The notes beneath the pieces were generated by a model. That model searched no databases. It saw only the letters and a program-made list of their open reading frames with translations, and had not been told where the DNA came from. Below are positions 49,557 to 58,499 of a stretch of DNA of 64,000 nucleotides, one piece after another. The stretch covers positions 62,001-126,000 of the forward strand of contig NZ_JAQPPK010000003.1 in assembly GCF_029952445.1 (NCBI RefSeq), written 5' to 3'. The DNA is from Paenarthrobacter nitroguajacolicus (GTDB lineage: Bacteria; Actinomycetota; Actinomycetes; Actinomycetales; Micrococcaceae). A program made the position numbers and the translations under genes. Position 1 is the first letter of the stretch. Every line of letters starts with the position of its first letter.

Positions 49557-51029
49557 GTGCTCTTTCCTTTTCCGTTTGGCCAGGAGTGGACCTGGTTGCT
49601 GGGCGCGTGGGCCATCGCGGAAGTCATCATGCGCATCGTCCTGCTGGGCATCATCCCCGGCAACCGACGGCCCACTACCGCCATGGCGTGGCTCCTTGCT
49701 GTGTTTCTCATCCCATCCGTGGGTTTTGTCCTCTTCCTGCTTTTTGGGAATTTCAAGCTCTCCCGGCGCCGGCGTGAACAGCAGGAGGAAGTCAACCGAC
49801 GTGTTCGGGCAGTAACCTCCGACCTGTCGGATCCCGTGAGCATCTACTCCGGACCCGAATGGGTGAAGTCGGCGGGTGAGCTAAACCATCGGCTGGGCTC
49901 GCTGCCGATGGTGGACGGCAACAAGGTGGAGTTGATTCCCGGGTACGAGGAATCCATCAAGGCCATGGCCGAGGCCGTCAGGGGTGCCAAGAACTACGTC
50001 AATGCCGAGTTCTACATCATGAGCAGTGACTCGGTGACAAACGAGCTTCTGACCGAGATGGAGAAAGCAGCTGAACGGGGTGTCACGGTGAGGCTCCTCT
50101 TCGACCACATCGGAACGCTCCGGGTCAAGGGCTATCGACGACTGATCCGCAGGCTCAAGGCCGGCCAGATCCAGTGGAAGCGTATGCTCCCGCTGCTGCC
50201 CATCCACGGCCAGTGGCGGCGCCCCGACCTGAGGAACCACCGCAAGATCATGGTGATCGACGGCCAGGTTGCATTCACCGGCTCCCAGAACCTGATTGAG
50301 CCCTCCTACAACAACCCCAAGCACCACAAGGTTGGCCGCAAGTGGGTGGAGCTCATGTCCAGGCTTGAAGGACCGATCGTGCCCACCCTCAACGTGGTTT
50401 TCGCGACGGACTGGCTCAGCGAAACGGACGAATCCCTGGAGGACCAATTGCGACTCCCGGCGCTCCCGTCTCCGGGCCAGGTCACCGCGCAGGTGGTCCC
50501 CAGCGGACCGGGGTTCGCTACCGAAAACAACCTGCGCCTTTTCAACACGCTGATCTACTCCGCGCAGCACCGGATCTCCATTTGCAGCCCGTACTTCGTC
50601 CCCGATGATTCCCTTCTCTACGCGATCACCACTGCCGCCCAGAGGGGAGTGGACGTGGAGCTGTTTGTCTCGGAGAAGGGGGACCAGTTCCTGGTGCACC
50701 ACGCGCAGCGCTCCTATTACGAGGCCTTGCTGGATGCCGGGGTGCGCATCTATCTGTACCGTGCCCCGTACGTCCTCCACGCCAAGCACTTCACCATTGA
50801 TGACGAGGTGGCCGTTCTTGGTTCCAGCAACATGGATATGCGCTCCTTTTCCCTGAATATGGAGGTCTCGGTGATGCTGCTGGGCGCCGAAACCGTGAAC
50901 CTCATGCGGGCCGTGGAGTCCACGTATCGCGAGGTATCCCGTGAGCTTATGCTGGAGGACTGGATGGACAGGCCCCCTCTGGCCAAGTATGTGGATAACG
51001 TGGCCAGATTGACCGCGACGCTCCAGTAG
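49557..51029 (+). CDS. cls: Cardiolipin synthase
   Basis: A 490-residue phospholipase D superfamily enzyme that condenses phosphatidylglycerol into cardiolipin at the membrane. Two N-terminal hydrophobic segments (WTWLLGAWAIAEVIMRIVLLGIIP; MAWLLAVFLIPSVGFVLFLLFG) anchor it. The two HKD motifs are NHRKIMVIDGQVAFTGSQN (about residue 227) and HAKHFTIDDEVAVLGSSNMD (about 405). The GTG at 49557 was chosen because GGGGG lies 8 nt upstream; another GTG is 15 bp earlier. Convergent with the kinase-PabB gene. Confidence 0.9.
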   Translation: MLFPFPFGQEWTWLLGAWAIAEVIMRIVLLGIIPGNRRPTTAMAWLLAVFLIPSVGFVLFLLFGNFKLSRRRREQQEEVNRRVRAVTSDLSDPVSIYSGPEWVKSAGELNHRLGSLPMVDGNKVELIPGYEESIKAMAEAVRGAKNYVNAEFYIMSSDSVTNELLTEMEKAAERGVTVRLLFDHIGTLRVKGYRRLIRRLKAGQIQWKRMLPLLPIHGQWRRPDLRNHRKIMVIDGQVAFTGSQNLIEPSYNNPKHHKVGRKWVELMSRLEGPIVPTLNVVFATDWLSETDESLEDQLRLPALPSPGQVTAQVVPSGPGFATENNLRLFNTLIYSAQHRISICSPYFVPDDSLLYAITTAAQRGVDVELFVSEKGDQFLVHHAQRSYYEALLDAGVRIYLYRAPYVLHAKHFTIDDEVAVLGSSNMDMRSFSLNMEVSVMLLGAETVNLMRAVESTYREVSRELMLEDWMDRPPLAKYVDNVARLTATLQ

Positions 51030-51087
51030 TTTTGTACAGCCAATGCTCCCAAGGGGCCTTTATAAGGGTGTTAGCTGTCCAAAAAAC

Positions 51088-53133
51088 TCAGTCCGGAAAA
51101 TCGGCTCCGAGAGTGGAGAGCACGCCAAAAGCCTTGGTCCGTATCTCCTCATACTCGTCATCAGCTACCGAATCCGCCGTGATGGCCCCACCCACTCCGA
51201 GCGTCAGCGTGCGCCCGCCTTCGCCGTCGGGGTTCACCACCAAGGTGCGGATCACCACAGCGAGGTCGGTGGCCGCGTTCAGGGAGAAGTAGCCGATCGC
51301 CCCGGAGTAGATGCCGCGTGGCCCTGATTCAAGCTGGTCGAGGATGTCCATGGTACTGATCTTGGGTGCCCCGGTCATGGAGCCCGCCGGGAACGCGGCC
51401 GCGACCGCTTCCGCCCGGGGAGCGCCCGGGCGGAGGTGTGCGTCCACCGTGCTCACCATTTGATGGACTGTGGCGTAGCTTTCGATGGCGCACAGCCTGC
51501 TGACGGTGACGGAGCCGGGGATCGCGAAGTGGCTGAGGTCGTTGCGCAGCAGGTCCACGATCATGATGTTCTCGGCGCGGTCCTTCAGCGATGTCTCCAG
51601 CTCCTGCCGCAGGGCTGCGTCCGCGTCGGGGTCGGCAGACCGGCCACGGGTTCCCTTGATCGGCTCGGCGCGCATACCGCCGTCGGAAAGTATCCGGAGG
51701 AACCGCTCAGGCGACGTGCTTGCAATCTCCAGGCCGCCGAACCGGAGGTAACTGGCGAACGGGGCCGGGTTCCGACGTCGTAAAGCAAGGTAGCTGCTCC
51801 ACGGATCGAGGTCACCGGCGGGCGCTTCAAGGGTGGTCGTCAGGCAGATTTCGTAGGAGTTGCCCTCGCTGATCTGGTGCTGGGAGTCGGCGATTTTTCG
51901 TTTGTAGTCGGTGGCAGAATCGCGGCTGGTGAACTCGGGGGCAGCACCAACAGCGGCAGCACCAACAACGGCACCAACGCCGTCACCACCGCCAGAAGCC
52001 CGGACGACGGCGGCACGCGCCTCGCGCAGCCAGTCGCCGGCGTCGGGGGCTTCCAGGGCGAGCAGCCAGACTGTGCGCTCGCGATGGTCCAGCACCACGG
52101 CCCGGCCCGCAAAGAGGAGCGCAGCGTCGGGGGTGTCGGATTGGACATCGTTGCCGCCGGTTTCGCGCTTGAGTTCGTAGCCCAGACACCCGAGCCAACC
52201 GAGCGTGAATTGGCCATCGTATCCTTGGGGTGCGCGGAGGGCCCGCCTGCCCCACACCGAGTCCAGCCAGCGGAAGAAGGGGCCGGACGTGGTCACGGTG
52301 GCGGAGCCTGCCGTCACCCTTGTGGCTCCCGAGCGGTGCAGGACGGACTGGCCGAAAGTACCGCCGTCGTCGGCCAGGATGCTGAAGCGGCTGCGGGCCG
52401 CAGCCTGGGAGCGGCCGGCAACCGCGGCGGCGTTGGAGGAGTCAAGCCAGACGGCGTTCGTTGAGCTGCCGTAGAGGGACTCGAAGAGCTGTGCGGCGTC
52501 CGGCGTCGCGTCTATTTTTTCGGACCGAAGCTGCAGTCCGCGCCGTGAGCTGAGCTCCGGGGACAGGATGGCTGCGAGCGACGGAAGGTACATGAGGGCC
52601 TGCAGGAGTTGGTCCAGGGCGCTGCCATCGGCAGGATTCTGGATCTGGATATCGGCGTCGATGACTACGGAGTCCGCGGAGAGCCACTCCTCTTCCTGCG
52701 CCGCCCACGTATCCCAGTAGGGTTCGTAGGTGCTTCCGTCGCGGGTCAGGGCACGACGACGGCGATCGTCGCCCGGCGCTTCAACCCAAACCACCGCGTC
52801 TACGAGGGGACGGGCGGCGTCCGCGCCAGCCCCAACACCCTCCACGATGACGATCTCGGCGGGCAGCGTGACGTTCGGTCCGCCGTCGTAATGCCGTTCC
52901 CAGTCCCAGCTGACCCATTCAGCAGCCGTGCCTTGGCTCAGCGGCGTGAGGACAGTGGCCACATAGCGTTCGATGCCGGTACGCAGTCCATTCCATCCCG
53001 GATAGATGTCCTCCAGGTGGAAGAGTGAAACCTTGTGGTGTTGCCGCAGCCGGGCCGCCAGTTCGACGGCCAGTGTGGTTTTGCCTGCGCCGGACCTGCC
53101 GTCAAGAGCGATGATCACGGGTGCAGGGGTCAT
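51088..53133 (-). CDS. pabB: P-loop kinase fused to aminodeoxychorismate synthase component I
   Basis: A 681-residue fusion. Residues about 1-190 form a uridine-kinase-like P-loop domain: Walker A GRSGAGKTT at residues 12-20 and TLPAEIVIVEGVGAGADAARP as the Walker B-like strand. Residues about 195-681 are PabB: the diagnostic PIKGTRGRS has Lys where anthranilate synthases have Ala, and NIMIVDLLRNDLS, GSMTGAPKI and the C-terminal block are intact. PabB with a PabA amidotransferase makes aminodeoxychorismate. No PabA domain is present here. The kinase substrate is unknown. The ATG overlaps the phosphatase stop. Confidence 0.85.
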   Translation of the reverse strand: MTPAPVIIALDGRSGAGKTTLAVELAARLRQHHKVSLFHLEDIYPGWNGLRTGIERYVATVLTPLSQGTAAEWVSWDWERHYDGGPNVTLPAEIVIVEGVGAGADAARPLVDAVVWVEAPGDDRRRRALTRDGSTYEPYWDTWAAQEEEWLSADSVVIDADIQIQNPADGSALDQLLQALMYLPSLAAILSPELSSRRGLQLRSEKIDATPDAAQLFESLYGSSTNAVWLDSSNAAAVAGRSQAAARSRFSILADDGGTFGQSVLHRSGATRVTAGSATVTTSGPFFRWLDSVWGRRALRAPQGYDGQFTLGWLGCLGYELKRETGGNDVQSDTPDAALLFAGRAVVLDHRERTVWLLALEAPDAGDWLREARAAVVRASGGGDGVGAVVGAAAVGAAPEFTSRDSATDYKRKIADSQHQISEGNSYEICLTTTLEAPAGDLDPWSSYLALRRRNPAPFASYLRFGGLEIASTSPERFLRILSDGGMRAEPIKGTRGRSADPDADAALRQELETSLKDRAENIMIVDLLRNDLSHFAIPGSVTVSRLCAIESYATVHQMVSTVDAHLRPGAPRAEAVAAAFPAGSMTGAPKISTMDILDQLESGPRGIYSGAIGYFSLNAATDLAVVIRTLVVNPDGEGGRTLTLGVGGAITADSVADDEYEEIRTKAFGVLSTLGADFPD

Positions 53134-53690
53134 GTCATAGAGGTTACCTGCTGGTGCTCGTGGCCTGCTTCGGTGTCAGCCTGGGCGATAGCGGCCTTGA
53201 CGTGCTCAACAATTCCCGGGATGGCGGCTTTTATGAGCGTCCAGGTGTTGTCGAAGTCTGTGTGGCCGCCGTACCAAGGGTCCTCGATGCCAAGGTCCAG
53301 GGAGCTGCGGCCTGCCATCCGGGGGTCGAAGCTCCGGAGCATGCGGACTTTTTCCAAGGAGGCCCGGTCCGGCGCCCCTTCTTGGAGCCAGCCGAAATGG
53401 TCTACGTCGAGGGCAAGGATCAGGTCACGTCCGGCGAACCATTCATGCCGCCATTCCCGGGCTACGTGGTCTTCGGAGGCGATGTGCTGGGCGGCCAGGA
53501 CGCGGGCGGCCCTGGGGTCTATCGGGTGGCCTACCTCGTACCCGGTAGTCCCCGCTGAGTCCACCTCTACCCGTTTGCCGAGCCCTTCCGCTGCGAAGGC
53601 TTCGGTCAGCATCAGCGCAGCCATGGGCGAGCGGCAGATGTTTCCAGTGCAGACCGTGATGATGCGGTATGGGCTCGTCGTTGAGTACAT
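53130..53690 (-). CDS. Low molecular weight protein tyrosine phosphatase
   Basis: A 186-residue protein with the P-loop VCTGNICRSPMA (C-x5-R-S, residues about 13-20) and the general-acid DPWYGG (about 147), both of the low-MW phosphotyrosine phosphatase family. It might dephosphorylate capsule- or stress-related kinases or arsenate. Its 3' end overlaps the start of the kinase-PabB gene by 4 bp, so they are co-transcribed and coupled, which is an unusual pairing. Confidence 0.86.
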   Translation of the reverse strand: MYSTTSPYRIITVCTGNICRSPMAALMLTEAFAAEGLGKRVEVDSAGTTGYEVGHPIDPRAARVLAAQHIASEDHVAREWRHEWFAGRDLILALDVDHFGWLQEGAPDRASLEKVRMLRSFDPRMAGRSSLDLGIEDPWYGGHTDFDNTWTLIKAAIPGIVEHVKAAIAQADTEAGHEHQQVTSMT

Positions 53691-53796
53691 GCAGCAAGCA
53701 TGGTTGATGTCACCCCCTCTTGGCTAGGGGCAACTTCACAAGTGAGTCACTTTTGGTGTCAAAGCTGTCACAAGGGCGTGTTGTGGGGCGCTGCGC

Positions 53797-54402
53797 TCAG
53801 GCGGTGGCGGGGGCTGTCGCTTCGGCGGCCAGTGCGGCGGCGGCCAGGTAGACGGTGCGTACGACGGCGGCACGTCGCCGTTGGACGCGGCCGGGGTCAT
53901 TGCCGGCCATGAGTCCGTCGAGGGCAGGCAGAACCGGGGCGGAGTCGCAGAGGCTAACGATCGTAATGAGGAGGTCTCCGGCATCCTCGCGGGAGATTCC
54001 GGGCAGGGCTGCGATGGTGCTGTTGACCTTCGACGCGCAGTTGGCCATGCGTTTGGGCAGTCCGACTACTTCGGTCCCTCGCTCCAGGCCTTCCCAGAAC
54101 AGCAGCCGTGGCGCCGTTGCGTCTTCCTGGTGATGGTCAAATAGCCTGCCGGCGTAGTCCGCCATGGCCTCCGGGCCTTCGCCCTCAATGGGTACTTCAT
54201 CCATGAGCGAGCTGAGCGCGGCGACAATCACGGCGTCGAACAGGGCGTTCTTGTTGCCGAAATACTGGTAGATCCTCTCCTTGTTGACGCCGGCCTCGGA
54301 CGCGATCCTGTCGATGCGGGCGCCTGCCAGTCCGAACGTGCGGAACTCGGAGGTTGCGGCCTCGAGCAGCAGTGCTTTGGTCCGTTCTGTGTCCCATGCC
54401 AT
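53797..54402 (-). CDS. TetR family regulator
   Basis: A 201-residue repressor with an N-terminal TetR HTH (FRTFGLAGARIDRIASEAGVNKERIYQYFGNKNALF, residues about 21-56) and a C-terminal ligand domain of about 130 residues. The FGNKNALF stretch is the recognition-helix end. It is divergent from the small membrane protein gene, and two near-palindromic sequences with the core CAACCA/TGGTTG lie in the intergenic region, so it probably represses itself and that gene. The inducer is unknown. Confidence 0.85.
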   Translation of the reverse strand: MAWDTERTKALLLEAATSEFRTFGLAGARIDRIASEAGVNKERIYQYFGNKNALFDAVIVAALSSLMDEVPIEGEGPEAMADYAGRLFDHHQEDATAPRLLFWEGLERGTEVVGLPKRMANCASKVNSTIAALPGISREDAGDLLITIVSLCDSAPVLPALDGLMAGNDPGRVQRRRAAVVRTVYLAAAALAAEATAPATA

Positions 54403-54422
54403 AGGGTCATATTAGCATTTTC

Positions 54423-54492
54423 CAACCAGGTGGTTGTAATTGTTCCGCGGCGGGGTTATGGTGATCTCACGTCAATTGCAACTATCTGGTTG
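54423..54492. promoter_or_regulatory. TetR operator pair
   Basis: CAACCAGGTGGTTG (54423-54436, arms CAACCA/TGGTTG) and CAACTATCTGGTTG (54479-54492) match at 11 of 14 positions, and their centres are 56 bp apart. The first is 21 bp upstream of the TetR start codon, the second 10 bp before the membrane-protein start, overlapping its promoter and ribosome binding site region. Confidence 0.65.
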
Positions 54493-54501
54493 GAGAATCC
54501 G

Positions 54502-54837
54502 ATGACGACCCAAGTCGCCGCCGAAACAACTGCCCCCGAAACCCCCGCCGTCGCGCCCAACGCAGCGACCGCCGTCGCCCGTCCGGCCGGACCGTCCGTT
54601 CACATGCGGGCGCTCATCACGTGGCTCGCTATCTTCCCGCTCGTATCTGTCGGCATGCTGCTCCTCGGCCCGTTCATGGAGCCTTGGCACCCAGTGCTTC
54701 GCGCCCTGGTGCTGACCGCTTTCGTGGTTCCCACGGCCGTCTACCTCGTTGTGCCGCGTCTCATGGCGGGGCACGGCGCCCTATCCCGCAAGGCCGTGGA
54801 ACGCTCCGCCCAGCGGGCAGCCCGCAAGTCCGCTTAA
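54502..54837 (+). CDS. Small two-helix membrane protein (DUF2798-like)
   Basis: A 111-residue protein. The start ATG follows GGAGAA. An N-terminal stretch of about 30 residues is Ala/Thr/Pro-rich and probably disordered; then come two hydrophobic segments (ALITWLAIFPLVSVGMLLLGPF; LRALVLTAFVVPTAVYLVVPRLM) and a basic C-terminal tail. The two-helix pattern recalls DUF2798, but I am not sure. It is divergent from, and likely repressed by, the TetR regulator. Confidence 0.65.
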   Translation: MTTQVAAETTAPETPAVAPNAATAVARPAGPSVHMRALITWLAIFPLVSVGMLLLGPFMEPWHPVLRALVLTAFVVPTAVYLVVPRLMAGHGALSRKAVERSAQRAARKSA

Positions 54838-54845
54838 CCCAAGTA

Positions 54846-54895
54846 GGTAACAGCACATGTTCCACTGACGTCTCAATAGGACGTGTGCTGTTACC
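54846..54895. terminator. Bidirectional hairpin between convergent genes
   Basis: Perfect 12-bp arms GGTAACAGCACA (54846-54857) and TGTGCTGTTACC (54884-54895) around a 26-nt loop that can pair further. It lies 9 bp beyond the membrane-protein stop and 19 bp before the ribokinase stop. No T-run, so termination is inferred from position. Confidence 0.55.
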
Positions 54896-54913
54896 CAGTT
54901 GGGTACACAGGGG

Positions 54914-55867
54914 TTAGGACGCGCGGGCAGCCTCGACGTCCTCGAGGCTCGCGTAGGCCGCCTGGGTGCCCTTTTTGGTTGCGGCCAGGGCGGCGGCCAC
55001 GGAAGCAAAGGCCGCAGCGTCCGCCAGGGAATCTCCAGCCGCCAAGCGGGCAGCCACGGCACCCGTGAAGGCGTCGCCGGCACCCGTAGTGTCCACGGCG
55101 GAAACGCGCGTGGGGGAGATGCGCGTGATCCGATCGCCGGCTTGGGCCAACGAATCCAGTACCACTGAACCCTGCGAGCCGAGGGTCACCAGCACCCGCT
55201 GCAAACCGCGGTGGGCGAACTGCTCCCGGACCGGCTCCCATGCCTCTGGCTCGGCCGATGGGTCCGGGATGTCAGCCTCTGCGCCCAGGAACAGCGAGGC
55301 CTCGTGCGCGTTAACCAGCAGGACGTCACTCAGGCCGGCCAGCTCCCCGGGCACTTCCGCATAGGGCGAGAGGTTCAACAAGACTGTTGCTCCGGCGTCG
55401 TGCCCTGCTTGGGCGGCTGCAATCACGGTATCGATGCCCACCTCAAGGCACAGGCAGACGACGGCGGCGTCGGCGAATGCAGCAGCCTCCACGTCCGATG
55501 GCCTCAGCGTGCCGTTGGCGCCAGCCGAGATGATGATGCTGTTCTCGCCGCCCGCATCCACGGAAATCACAGCCACTCCCGTTGCCGTGTCCGAATGCCG
55601 GACGCGGGAAACGTCCACCCCGGCGCTGGCTGTCGAGTCCAGGAGCATGTTCCCGTTCGGGTCGTTGCCCACGGCGCCGATCAGGCTGACCTGGCCGCCG
55701 AGCTTGCTGGCCGCGACCGCCTGGTTGGCGCTCTTCCCGCCTGGGTTCACGGCGAAGCCGTTGCCGTGCACGGTCTCGCCGGGCTGGGGGAGGCGGTCGG
55801 TGTAGATGGTGAGGTCCGCGTTCAGGGATCCGACGACGACGATTCCCGCCTTGGGAGCGTTGCTCAC
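54914..55867 (-). CDS. rbsK: Ribokinase (PfkB family)
   Basis: A 317-residue sugar kinase. Substrate and phosphate motifs are NPGGKSANQAVAASKLGG (residues about 42-59) and the PfkB signature DTTGAGDAFTGA (about 259-270) with the catalytic Asp. It phosphorylates ribose at O5, feeding the pentose phosphate pathway. It is the last gene of an operon with an MFS transporter (4-bp overlap at 55864-55867) and a nucleoside hydrolase, so its ribose probably comes from nucleosides. Confidence 0.9.
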   Translation of the reverse strand: MSNAPKAGIVVVGSLNADLTIYTDRLPQPGETVHGNGFAVNPGGKSANQAVAASKLGGQVSLIGAVGNDPNGNMLLDSTASAGVDVSRVRHSDTATGVAVISVDAGGENSIIISAGANGTLRPSDVEAAAFADAAVVCLCLEVGIDTVIAAAQAGHDAGATVLLNLSPYAEVPGELAGLSDVLLVNAHEASLFLGAEADIPDPSAEPEAWEPVREQFAHRGLQRVLVTLGSQGSVVLDSLAQAGDRITRISPTRVSAVDTTGAGDAFTGAVAARLAAGDSLADAAAFASVAAALAATKKGTQAAYASLEDVEAARAS

Positions 55868-57297
55868 GCGGCCACCTCGGCGTCGTCGTGAACTTCCGCG
55901 TCAACAGGCTTGGGGATCAGCAGCGACGCGGCGAAGGCCGCAAGCGTGATGGCCAGGCCCACAACAACGACGGTCAGGTACGAAGCTTTGGTGTCGTTGA
56001 GGGCAGCTGTCGCGACGAGCACGGCAGGCAGGACCAGGAAGCTCAGGCCGGCTCCCAGGTTGAACGCGCCGGCGTTCATGCCGGGGAGGAAGCCCGGGTT
56101 GCCTTGCGGCGAAAGAACCACGCCCAGCCCGTTCAGCATGATGTTGACGGTGCCGGCGTACATGATGCCCAACAAAGCCGTTCCCAGGATCATCATTGGG
56201 AGGTTGTTGAGGCCGAAGAACGCGATGATGGCCAGGGCTACCAGGCTGCCTATGAGGCCAATGCGCAGGACCTTGGTGTAACCCAGGATCGGTGCGAGGC
56301 GGCCGCTGATCGGGCCGAAGATCCAACCCAGCAGGGCGTAGGGAGTCAGGATCATCAGCGACATCTCGGTGGGGCCAACGCCGAAGCCCGGATCGGCAGC
56401 TTGGACATAGGCCGGAACAATGCCGTTGATGACCGCGAAGATGCCCGTCATGGTGAGGGTGGTGGTCAACAGCGGAGCCCAAGTGGAGCGCTGGCGCAGG
56501 TGGACAGTTTCCACCATGGGCTGCTTGGCGCGCTTCTCGACGGTCCAGAACGCAAAGAACGCCACGACGGCAATCACGGTCAGGCTTATCGCCAGGGTCA
56601 GCGTGCCGGCGTCGAAGGCTGTGGCAAGTTTGGCGCCCTCGTTCAGTGCCGTCAGCAGCGCGCCCACGGCGATCACGATGAAGAACACGCCCAGCCAGTC
56701 CATGGTGGTGCCTGCGGCAGGCTTGCTCTCGCCGGCCAGGACGGCGATGAGGATGGTGGCCACCACGGCAAGGGCAACCATGAGCCAGAAGATGCTGCGG
56801 AAGCCGAAGTTCTCGGCAAAGTAGCCGCCAACGAAGGAGTCGACGCCGGCCACGCCGCCATTGACCGCAGTGATGAGGCCCATGAGGGTGCCGTACTTGC
56901 GGGGATTGCTCACGGCCGAGCGGAGCATGATGAGGCAGAGGGGGACCGTCGGTCCGCTGACGCCTTGGATAATGCGGCCAACGAAGAGCCACGTGACATC
57001 CGGCGCCATCGCGGCGATGACGGATCCGATGGCCATGAGGAGCATCATGCCGACCAGGATCTTCTTGCGGCCGACGATGTCGCTGAGGCGGGGCAGGAAC
57101 AGCGAGAAGAGCGCGGCGGCTGTGAAGAACCAGGTCTGGGACAGGCCGATGGTGGCTTGGTCAGTGTTGAGTTCGTTGCCCATGGTCACCAGGGCCGGGC
57201 TGAGCATGGAGGCGTTGAGCTGGAAGGCCACGCAGGCTGCCAGCAGGGCGACCATGAGGGCAGTGACGTTGCCCTTGGTGTTGGTGGAGGTGCTCAT
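55864..57297 (-). CDS. MFS transporter, probable nucleoside/ribose importer
   Basis: A 477-residue inner-membrane transporter with about 14 hydrophobic segments, of the DHA2-like length. The MFS loop is RLSDIVGRKKILVGMML (about residue 70). The C-terminal tail is acidic (DAEVHDDAEVAA). It sits between a nucleoside hydrolase (1-bp overlap at 57297) and ribokinase, so it likely carries nucleosides or ribose; the substrate is inferred from context only. Confidence 0.85.
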   Translation of the reverse strand: MSTSTNTKGNVTALMVALLAACVAFQLNASMLSPALVTMGNELNTDQATIGLSQTWFFTAAALFSLFLPRLSDIVGRKKILVGMMLLMAIGSVIAAMAPDVTWLFVGRIIQGVSGPTVPLCLIMLRSAVSNPRKYGTLMGLITAVNGGVAGVDSFVGGYFAENFGFRSIFWLMVALAVVATILIAVLAGESKPAAGTTMDWLGVFFIVIAVGALLTALNEGAKLATAFDAGTLTLAISLTVIAVVAFFAFWTVEKRAKQPMVETVHLRQRSTWAPLLTTTLTMTGIFAVINGIVPAYVQAADPGFGVGPTEMSLMILTPYALLGWIFGPISGRLAPILGYTKVLRIGLIGSLVALAIIAFFGLNNLPMMILGTALLGIMYAGTVNIMLNGLGVVLSPQGNPGFLPGMNAGAFNLGAGLSFLVLPAVLVATAALNDTKASYLTVVVVGLAITLAAFAASLLIPKPVDAEVHDDAEVAA

Positions 57298-58325
57298 TAC
57301 TTCGCCTCTCCTGCAAGGACTGCCCCGGCAGTTTCGGTGACGGGCCCGCCTGTGGGCGTGCCGCCGTCGAGCGTGGGTTCGCCAATCCGTTCGATCGCAT
57401 CGGTGACCAAATCCCAGAACTTCTTGTGGTCCAAGTCAACGGCGACAGAGGTGTGGCAGTCCTCAGGCGCGGGGGCGCGGAAATCGGCAACGGTCATGCC
57501 GAGCGTGAGCTTGCCTTGCAGCTCGATGTCCACGGGAACCTTGCGGGTGGTCATGACTGAGGGGTCGATGACGTAGGCAACGGCGCACGGGTCGTGGACG
57601 GGCGGGAAGTCGAAGCCTTGCGCGTCCTTGTAGGTCTTCTTGAAGAACTCCATGAGCTCGAGGACGAACTTGGCGGGCTTGGTGCCGATCTTCGCGATGT
57701 TCTCAACCACCTCGTCCGTGGCCAGCGCCTGGTGCGTCAGATCGAGGCCCACCATGACAACCGGCCACTTCTCGTTGAACACGATGTGCGCGGCTTCGGG
57801 GTCGATGATGATGTTGAACTCAGCTACCGCGCTCCAGTTGCCTACGTGGTAGCCGCCGCCCATGAGGACAACCTCTTTGACGCGCTCCACGATGCGCGGC
57901 TCTTTGCGTGCCGCCATCGCGATGTTCGTTAGCCCGGCGGTGGGGACCAAAGTCACGGTGCCCGGCTCGTGTGCCATGACAGTTTCAATGATGAGGTCGA
58001 CGGCGTGGCGCGGGTCCAGCTCGATGGCGGACTCGGGCTGCTCCGGGCCGTCCATGCCGGAATCGCCGTGGATGCTGGGGGCCGTTTCGATGGTGCGGAC
58101 CAGCGGGCGGTCGCAGCCTGCGGCGAACGGAACGCCCGTGATGCCGGCAATGGTGGCCACCGAGAGGGCGTTGCGGGTGACCTTCTCGAGCGTCTGGTTG
58201 CCCACCACGGTGGTTACGGCGAGCAGTTCGATGTCCGGGTTGCCGTGCGCCAGCAGCAGCGCTACGGCGTCGTCATGGCCGGGGTCGCAGTCAAGAATGA
58301 TCTTTTTGCGTGTGTTGGGGTCCAC
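57297..58325 (-). CDS. Nucleoside hydrolase (inosine/uridine-preferring)
   Basis: A 342-residue enzyme that splits ribonucleosides to base and ribose. The Ca2+ and catalytic motif IILDCDPGHDDAVALLLA (DCDPGHDDA, about residue 9-17) is intact, along with late VHDPCAVAYVIDP (about residue 250) which carries another Ca2+-binding Asp. The GTG start at 58325 lies 4 nt after GGAGAG; another GTG 12 bp upstream would give MERN. First gene of the operon, divergent from its LacI regulator. Confidence 0.88.
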   Translation of the reverse strand: MDPNTRKKIILDCDPGHDDAVALLLAHGNPDIELLAVTTVVGNQTLEKVTRNALSVATIAGITGVPFAAGCDRPLVRTIETAPSIHGDSGMDGPEQPESAIELDPRHAVDLIIETVMAHEPGTVTLVPTAGLTNIAMAARKEPRIVERVKEVVLMGGGYHVGNWSAVAEFNIIIDPEAAHIVFNEKWPVVMVGLDLTHQALATDEVVENIAKIGTKPAKFVLELMEFFKKTYKDAQGFDFPPVHDPCAVAYVIDPSVMTTRKVPVDIELQGKLTLGMTVADFRAPAPEDCHTSVAVDLDHKKFWDLVTDAIERIGEPTLDGGTPTGGPVTETAGAVLAGEAK

Positions 58326-58418
58326 GTTTCTCTCCACGTCATTGGGGCCTGCCAGGAACTTGCCCCGGGCAGGGCGATAAGCACTCAGGGTGATTTTGGC
58401 ACTGCTTTCCGGGTTACG

Positions 58419-58453
58419 TCAAACGCTTAACGTTGAGGACGTCAAGCGCTTGA
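58419..58453. promoter_or_regulatory. Two LacI operators for the nucleoside operon
   Basis: TCAAACGCTTAA (58419-58430) and TCAAGCGCTTGA (58442-58453, a perfect 12-bp palindrome). Their centres are 23 bp apart. They lie between the nucleoside hydrolase and the LacI gene, 94 and 47 bp from the respective starts, and differ from the GGGAA-type operators of the 4.7 kb regulator. Confidence 0.72.
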
Positions 58454-58499
58454 TGCCTTGCTGCAGGTCAGGGCCGCACAACAACGCTACGATCGATGC

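Noticed and set aside
55888..57576. A 562-residue rightward frame over the MFS and hydrolase genes
   Set aside because: It is a hydrophilic shadow of hydrophobic coding sequence on the other strand.
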